Shown here: positions 5,551 through 9,090 of the stretch, one piece after another
Layout of the letters: each line of letters opens with the position of its first letter
Position numbering within the stretch: the stretch's first letter is position 1
Assembly: GCA_020696915.1 (NCBI GenBank)
Contig: JAJFMR010000098.1
Location: 1-9,090, forward strand
Source of the DNA: Rhizobiaceae bacterium
GTDB taxonomy: Bacteria > Pseudomonadota > Alphaproteobacteria > Rhizobiales > Rhizobiaceae
Direction: 5' to 3'
Length of the DNA: 9,090 nucleotides
The notes under the pieces: generated by a model
Seen by the model: the letters and a program-made list of their open reading frames with translations, nothing else
What the model was told of the DNA's origin: nothing
Databases searched by the model: none
Made by a program: the position numbers and the translations under genes

Positions 5551-5946
5551 TTGAAACCCAGGCACCTGCACCGCACCGAGGATTGTCGCGCGATCAGCGA
5601 CATCCTGCAGCGGATCGGCGACAAATGGTCCATCCTCGTGGTGGGCAAGCTCGGCGAGGGCCCGATGCGGTTCAGCGAACTGCGCCTCGCCGTAGGCGGC
5701 ATCTCGCAGAAGATGCTGACCACCACGCTGCGCGGCCTGGAGCGTGACGGCTTCGTCACCCGCACCGTCTATCCGACCATTCCGCCGCGTGTGGACTACG
5801 AGCTTACCGGGCTCGGCTTCTCGCTTCTCGAGCCGGTGGGCGCGCTCGGCGAGTGGGCCCGGGCCAACATCGGGCGCGTCAACGAAGCACGCGTCCGCTT
5901 CGATGCGGGTTGCGATTCACCCCAGGCGGCAACCCGGAGCCGGTAG
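5551..5946 (+). CDS. HxlR-family winged-helix transcriptional regulator, 131 aa
   Basis: A typical one-domain HxlR/YodB-type DNA-binding protein. The core D-I-L-Q-R-I-G-D-K-W-S-I-L-V-V begins near residue 17. Then come the F-S-E-L-R segment (41-45), the recognition-helix region G-I-S-Q-K-M-L-T-T-T-L-R-G-L-E-R-D-G (50-67), and the wing R-T-V-Y-P-T-I-P-P-R-V-D-Y-E-L-T (71-86). Cys12 sits in the N-terminal position where several family members carry a redox- or electrophile-sensing cysteine, so thiol-based sensing is possible but unproven. It starts with TTG behind AAGGAGG. The divergent neighbour is an FMN reductase, the kind of detoxification enzyme often controlled by this family; autoregulation through the shared dyad is likely. 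The gene converges with the thioesterase gene 30 bases beyond its stop. Confidence 0.93.
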   Translation: MKPRHLHRTEDCRAISDILQRIGDKWSILVVGKLGEGPMRFSELRLAVGGISQKMLTTTLRGLERDGFVTRTVYPTIPPRVDYELTGLGFSLLEPVGALGEWARANIGRVNEARVRFDAGCDSPQAATRSR

Positions 5947-5976
5947 CCGCAATCCTGCGCCAGCCGGCAAGCCGCC

Positions 5977-6369
5977 TCAAAGGTCGGGCGGCACCGGGGT
6001 CGGGCGGCCCTCGGCGTCGAGAGCGACCATCACGAAATCGGCGTCGGTCACTTTTTCCATCAGGTTCTGCAGGTAGCGCTGCGCCCAGGCCTCGACCTTC
6101 AGCGTCATCGAGGTCCGGCCGACCCGCACCACGTCCGTATAGATGCAGAGCGTGTCGCCGATCTTCATCGGGCTTGCGAAGGACATTTCCCTGACCGCCG
6201 CGGTGACGACCCGGCCCCTCGCCCGCTCCGCCGCCCTGATGCCGCAGGCAAGGTCCATCTGCGCCATCACCCAGCCTCCGAAAATGTCGCCCGCCGCGTT
6301 GGCATCGGCCGGCATGGCGAGCGTCCTCAGCGTCAGCTGGCCGGTCGGCAAGTCGTCCGAAGCTGGCAA
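5977..6369 (-). CDS. YciA-like acyl-CoA thioesterase (hotdog fold), 130 aa
   Basis: A single hotdog domain of the YciA/HI0827 acyl-CoA thioesterase family, which hydrolyses acyl-CoA to free acid and CoA in the cytoplasm. Hallmarks: L-R-T-L-A-M-P-A-D-A-N (14-24), G-D-I-F-G-G-W-V-M-A-Q-M-D39 with the catalytic Asp at the end, and V-V-T-A-A-V-R-E-M-S-F (54-64) leading into a central strand. Chain-length preference cannot be read. The TTG start at 6369 is chosen because AGGAGG lies eight bases upstream and gives the usual family length. The frame is open further upstream to an ATG at 6519, but that 50-residue extension lacks family similarity, contains a strong hairpin, and overlaps the region leading to the MFS gene. 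Convergent with HxlR, divergent from the MFS gene. Confidence 0.9.
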   Translation of the reverse strand: MPASDDLPTGQLTLRTLAMPADANAAGDIFGGWVMAQMDLACGIRAAERARGRVVTAAVREMSFASPMKIGDTLCIYTDVVRVGRTSMTLKVEAWAQRYLQNLMEKVTDADFVMVALDAEGRPTPVPPDL

Positions 6370-6377
6370 TTCCGGGG

Positions 6378-6383
6378 CCTCCT
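6378..6383 (-). promoter_or_regulatory. Shine-Dalgarno AGGAGG that sets the TTG start of the thioesterase
   Basis: On the minus strand AGGAGG precedes TTG 6369 with eight bases between. It is the strongest ribosome-binding site near any candidate start of this gene. Confidence 0.75.
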
Positions 6384-6398
6384 GCTGCAGAACCGATC

Positions 6399-6419
6399 CC
6401 GCCCGCCTACAGCGGGCGG
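6399..6419 (-). repeat. Strong 8-bp hairpin in the thioesterase leader
   Basis: CCGCCCGC (6399-6406) and GCGGGCGG (6412-6419) form a perfect, all-GC stem with a five-base loop. It starts about 30 bases upstream of the TTG start and 16 bases before the Shine-Dalgarno. No T-run follows in either direction, so it is not a standard terminator. It could stabilise the 5' end of the mRNA or affect translation. Confidence 0.45.
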
Positions 6420-6554
6420 AAGCCGAGCCGTAGCCGTCCGGCGGCAAGGCGTCAACGCGAATGCCCCGGCAGACCGGGCCGCCTGCCGCCGCTTCCGCCT
6501 TCTTCCCTGTCAGGAGCATGGCGGCGCAGGGTGGCGGCTCCGGCGCGCCATCGC

Positions 6555-6560
6555 TATATA
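6555..6560 (+). promoter_or_regulatory. TATATA, possible -10 of the MFS gene
   Basis: TATATA, 24 bases before ATG 6585, is the only A/T-rich hexamer in the region and is well placed for a -10. No convincing -35 (around 6532-6537 reads TGGCGG) accompanies it, so the assignment is tentative. Confidence 0.35.
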
Positions 6561-6584
6561 GGCCGGCCCAATCGGGAAGAGATC

Positions 6585-7838
6585 ATGTCCGTTCCGGCCC
6601 CCGGCCGCAGCAAGGCGGCCATCGCCTTCATTCTGGTCACCGCGGTGCTCGACATCCTGGCGATGGGCATCATCATTCCGGTGCTGCCGCCGCTGATCGA
6701 GGAGTTCGCCGGCTCCAATGCCGATGCCGGCTGGATCAACGGCGTGTTCGTCGCGCTGTGGGCCGGCATGCAGTTCGTCGCATCCCCGGTGATCGGCTCG
6801 CTTTCCGACCGGTACGGGCGGCGGCCGGTGATCCTGCTGTCGGCCGCCGGCATGTCTGCCGATTACGTGCTGATGGCCGTGGCGCCGAACCTCTGGTGGC
6901 TGGCGCTCGGCCGCATCGTGGCCGGCATAACCTCGTCGGCCTTCACGACCGCCTTCGCCTACATGGCCGACATAACGCCGCCTCAATCGCGGGCTCGCGC
7001 CTACGGGCTGATCGGCGCGGCATTCAGCGCCGGCTTCGTGGCCGGGCCGCTGCTCGGCGGCGTGCTCGGCGAAATTTCGCCGCGTGCCCCGTTCTGGGCC
7101 GCCGCCGCGATGAGCGGCGTGGCTTTCCTCTACGGCTGGCTGATCCTGCCGGAATCGCTGCCGCCTGAAAAGCGGATGAACTTCTCCTGGCGGCGCGCCA
7201 ATCCGTTCGGCGCCATGCGGCTTCTCCGCTCGCATCCGGAACTCACCGGTCTTGCCGCGGTCAATTTCCTGCTCCACTTCGCCCATCACGTGTTCTCCGC
7301 GGTCTTCGTGCTCTACGCCGCCTACCGTTATGGCTGGGGGCCATGGCAGGTCGGCGTGCTTCTGGCGCTGGTCGGCCTTCTCGACATGGCCGTGCAGGGC
7401 GTCATGGTCGGCCCGGCGGTGAGGCGTTTCGGGGATCGCGCCACGATGGTCTTCGGCCTGTTCGGCGGCGCCGTCGGCATCACCTGCATGGGCCTTGCCC
7501 CCGGCGGGCTCTGGTTCACGCTCGCCATGCTCCCCAACGCCCTGTGGGGGCTGGCCATGCCTACCCTGCAGTCGCTGATGACCCGGCATGTCTCGGAAGC
7601 CGAACAGGGACAGTTGCAGGGCGCCAACATGAGCGTTGCCTCGGTCGCCGGCGTTGCCTCGCCGCTGTTCTTCGGCGCCGTCTATGCCTTCACCGTCGCC
7701 GAGGGCTCGCCCCTGCCCTTTTCGGGCACCGCCTTCCTCATCGCCGCACTGGTCCTGCTGGCGGCGGCCGCGATCGGCTGGACGGTTGCGCGCAAGGCGG
7801 ATCGCGCAGAGCGGGCGCTGCCGCGGCCGGCCGAATAG
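6585..7838 (+). CDS. TetA-like MFS transporter (TCR/Tet family), 417 aa
   Basis: A 12-TM major facilitator protein resembling the DHA1 tetracycline/H+ antiporter group. TM1 carries the acidic residue in V-L-D23-I-L-A-M-G-I-I-I-P-V-L-P. Motif A is G71-S-L-S-D75-R-Y-G-R-R80 between TM2 and TM3. Motif B is in L-G-R110-I-V-A-G-I-T-S-S (TM4). The antiporter motif C is in G-A-A-F-S-A-G-F-V-A-G-P-L-L-G-G (144-159). The central cytoplasmic loop (about 189-212, E-S-L-P-P-E-K-R) and six further helices follow, with a charged C-terminus. Predicted proton-driven efflux of a small molecule across the inner membrane. Chromosomal alphaproteobacterial members are common and substrates are mostly unknown, so tetracycline resistance should not be assumed. 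ATG 6585 follows GGGAAGAG. No TetR-type repressor lies next to it. Confidence 0.9.
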   Translation: MSVPAPGRSKAAIAFILVTAVLDILAMGIIIPVLPPLIEEFAGSNADAGWINGVFVALWAGMQFVASPVIGSLSDRYGRRPVILLSAAGMSADYVLMAVAPNLWWLALGRIVAGITSSAFTTAFAYMADITPPQSRARAYGLIGAAFSAGFVAGPLLGGVLGEISPRAPFWAAAAMSGVAFLYGWLILPESLPPEKRMNFSWRRANPFGAMRLLRSHPELTGLAAVNFLLHFAHHVFSAVFVLYAAYRYGWGPWQVGVLLALVGLLDMAVQGVMVGPAVRRFGDRATMVFGLFGGAVGITCMGLAPGGLWFTLAMLPNALWGLAMPTLQSLMTRHVSEAEQGQLQGANMSVASVAGVASPLFFGAVYAFTVAEGSPLPFSGTAFLIAALVLLAAAAIGWTVARKADRAERALPRPAE

Positions 7839-7851
7839 CCGTCGCTTTTTT
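7823..7851 (+). terminator. Intrinsic terminator overlapping the MFS stop codon
   Basis: GCGGC (7823-7827) pairs with GTCGC (7841-7845) through one G-T wobble. After a bulged C at 7828, GGC (7829-7831) pairs with GCC (7838-7840) around the loop CGAATA. Six T follow directly (7846-7851). Stem plus T-run make this the best terminator in the window; the 5' arm lies in the last codons and the stop TAG (7836-7838) spans the loop and the first base of the 3' arm. Confidence 0.65.
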
Positions 7852-7853
7852 CA

Positions 7854-7891
7854 CAGGGCGTGCCGGAAGCCGGGATGGCTTCGGGACCCTG
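7854..7891 (+). repeat. Long imperfect hairpin in the leader of the GMC gene
   Basis: Outer arms CAGGG (7854-7858) and CCCTG (7887-7891) enclose CC-g-GAAGCC (7863-7871) pairing with GGCTTCGG (7877-7884) around GGGAT. It starts three bases after the T-run of the MFS terminator. No T-run of its own; role unknown (mRNA 3'-end protection or GMC leader structure). Confidence 0.45.
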
Positions 7892-7941
7892 CGATGCCCT
7901 AGTCTGCCACCGTTCAAGCGCCATGCCGCGGCTTTGCCTTC

Positions 7942-9090
7942 ATGCAGACTTTCGATTTCATCGTCGTCGGGTCGGGGTCCGCCGGTTCGGTCGTGGCGGA
8001 GCGCCTTTCGGCCAGCGGCCGTTATTCGGTGCTGGTCCTCGAGGCGGGCGGCAGCGACCGGCGCTTCTTCGTGCAGATGCCGCTCGGCTACGGCAAGACC
8101 TTCTTCGATCCGGGCGTGAACTGGAACTACCGCACCGAACCGGATCCCGGCCTCGCCGGCAACGCCGATCACTGGCCGCGCGGCAAGCTGCTCGGCGGCT
8201 CGAGCTCCATCAACGCGATGGTGTGGGTGCGCGGACAGCGCGAGGACTATGACGGCTGGGCGGCCGCCGGAAACAGGGGCTGGGCCTTTGCCGACGTGCT
8301 GCCGGCATTCAAGGCGATCGAGGACACCGCGGCCGGTGGCGACGCCTGGCGCGGCACCGGCGGGCCGCTGCGCGTCACCGACTGCTCGGCCTCGGTGCAT
8401 CCGCTCACCCGCCGTTACCTGCTGGCGGCCGGGCAGGCCGGCCTCGCCGGCAATCCGGATTTCAACGGAGCCCACCAGGAAGGCGTCGGCATCTACCAGA
8501 TTTCGACCAAAGGCGGGCGCCGCATGTCGGCGGCGCGCGCCTTCCTGCGGCCCGCCATGAGGCGCCGCAACGTTCGCGTCGAGATGAACGCGCTGGCCAC
8601 GCGGATCCTGTTCGAGGGCAAACGCGCCGCCGGAGTCGAATACGAGCAGAACGGCAGCCCGAGGAAGGCAGCGGCCGGCCGCGAGGTGGTCGTCGCCTGC
8701 GGCGCGGTGAACTCGCCGCAGCTCCTGCAGCTGTCGGGCGTTGGCCCCCCCGCGCTGCTTCAGCGGCTCGGCATTCCGGTCGTCACGGCCAACGCCAATG
8801 TCGGCGCCAATCTCCAGGACCACGTCGGCATCAACTACACGTTCAGGGCAAGCGTGCCGACCCTCAACCAGCTGCTGAGGCCATGGTGGGGCAAGCTGCT
8901 GGCCGGCAGCCAGTATCTGCTGCTGCGCCGCGGACCTCTGTCGGTCTCGATGAACCATGCCGGCGGCTTCTTCCGCACCGACACCAGCCACGCCCGGCCC
9001 AACATGCAGCTTTATTTCCAGGCCTTTTCGACGGTCATTCCGAGGGCCGGCGAAAGACCGCTGCTGACCCCCGATCCGTGGCCGGGCTTT
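7942..9090 (+). CDS. GMC-family FAD-dependent oxidoreductase (choline dehydrogenase-like), 5' part, cut by window edge
   Basis: The first 383 codons are open to the end of the window. An N-terminal FAD-binding Rossmann motif G10-S-G-S-A-G15 follows D-F-I-V-V, with the ribose-binding glutamate in L-V-L-E34-A-G-G. GMC signature 1 spans about 80-98 (R-G-K-L-L-G-G-S-S-S-I-N-A-M-V-W-V-R-G). GMC signature 2 is at about 254-268 (G-A-V-N-S-P-Q-L-L-Q-L-S-G-V-G), then N-L-Q-D-H at 290-294. The family oxidises alcohols (choline, alkanols, sugars) with FAD; the C-terminal catalytic His and His/Asn are beyond the window, so substrate and activity cannot be judged. The family usually has about 530-550 residues, so roughly 160 are missing. 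ATG 7942 fits the family N-terminus exactly but has no clear Shine-Dalgarno. The terminator between it and the MFS gene suggests its own promoter. Confidence 0.92.
   Translation, partial: MQTFDFIVVGSGSAGSVVAERLSASGRYSVLVLEAGGSDRRFFVQMPLGYGKTFFDPGVNWNYRTEPDPGLAGNADHWPRGKLLGGSSSINAMVWVRGQREDYDGWAAAGNRGWAFADVLPAFKAIEDTAAGGDAWRGTGGPLRVTDCSASVHPLTRRYLLAAGQAGLAGNPDFNGAHQEGVGIYQISTKGGRRMSAARAFLRPAMRRRNVRVEMNALATRILFEGKRAAGVEYEQNGSPRKAAAGREVVVACGAVNSPQLLQLSGVGPPALLQRLGIPVVTANANVGANLQDHVGINYTFRASVPTLNQLLRPWWGKLLAGSQYLLLRRGPLSVSMNHAGGFFRTDTSHARPNMQLYFQAFSTVIPRAGERPLLTPDPWPGF

Noticed and set aside
6461..7168. 235-codon plus-strand frame over the MFS start
   Set aside because: Out of frame with the transporter and Arg-rich; no similarity recognised.
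7738..8991. 417-codon minus-strand open frame opposite the GMC gene
   Set aside because: Antisense shadow; the plus strand carries both GMC signatures in one continuous frame.
1..9090. Possible defence system, mobile element, CRISPR array or prophage
   Set aside because: All genes are ordinary chromosomal families with matching composition; no integrase, transposase, repeats with spacers or tRNA-adjacent junctions were seen.

Overview
The window is GC-rich, gene-dense chromosomal DNA of an alphaproteobacterium, most likely Hyphomicrobiales (a Mesorhizobium/Phyllobacteriaceae-like organism). I infer this from codon use, the gene content (extensin-family proteins, DUF486, DUF3775, an HSDL2-like SDR, a GMC oxidoreductase) and frequent GTG/TTG starts behind good Shine-Dalgarno sites. 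I see no insertion sequence, phage gene, tRNA, rRNA, CRISPR array or integration site.

Left part (1-835). A short-chain dehydrogenase runs off the left edge on the minus strand. Upstream of it on the same strand is a DUF486 small membrane protein whose frame is broken by an apparent one-base loss near its 3' end. It is divergent from a DUF3775 gene that starts at GTG 836.

Centre-left (836-4800, all plus strand). DUF3775 is followed by two adjacent extensin-family genes. They are paralogues that share six cysteines and the S-x-H-x-x-G-x-A-x-D ... H-x-H zinc signature of LAS/M15-type peptidases. The first looks secreted with a long proline-rich linker, the second looks like a lipoprotein. After a 280-base gap with considerable predicted RNA structure comes a CNNM/CBS/CorC-HlyC membrane protein (hemolysin/Mg-Co efflux family).

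Centre-right (4861-6369). An NADPH-dependent FMN reductase (minus) and an HxlR-type regulator (plus) are divergent. A 90-base promoter region between them carries a perfect GGTATC-N5-GATACC dyad, a classic local regulator/target arrangement. The HxlR gene converges on a YciA-like acyl-CoA thioesterase with a TTG start.

Right part (6585-9090). A TetA-like 12-TM MFS efflux protein ends in a convincing intrinsic terminator that overlaps its stop codon. It is followed by a GMC-family FAD oxidoreductase cut by the right edge.

The genes do not form one pathway. The best leads are the tandem extensin/LAS peptidases, the structured leader before the CNNM gene, the FMN reductase/HxlR switch and the DUF486 frameshift. 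I found no convincing undescribed multi-gene system.
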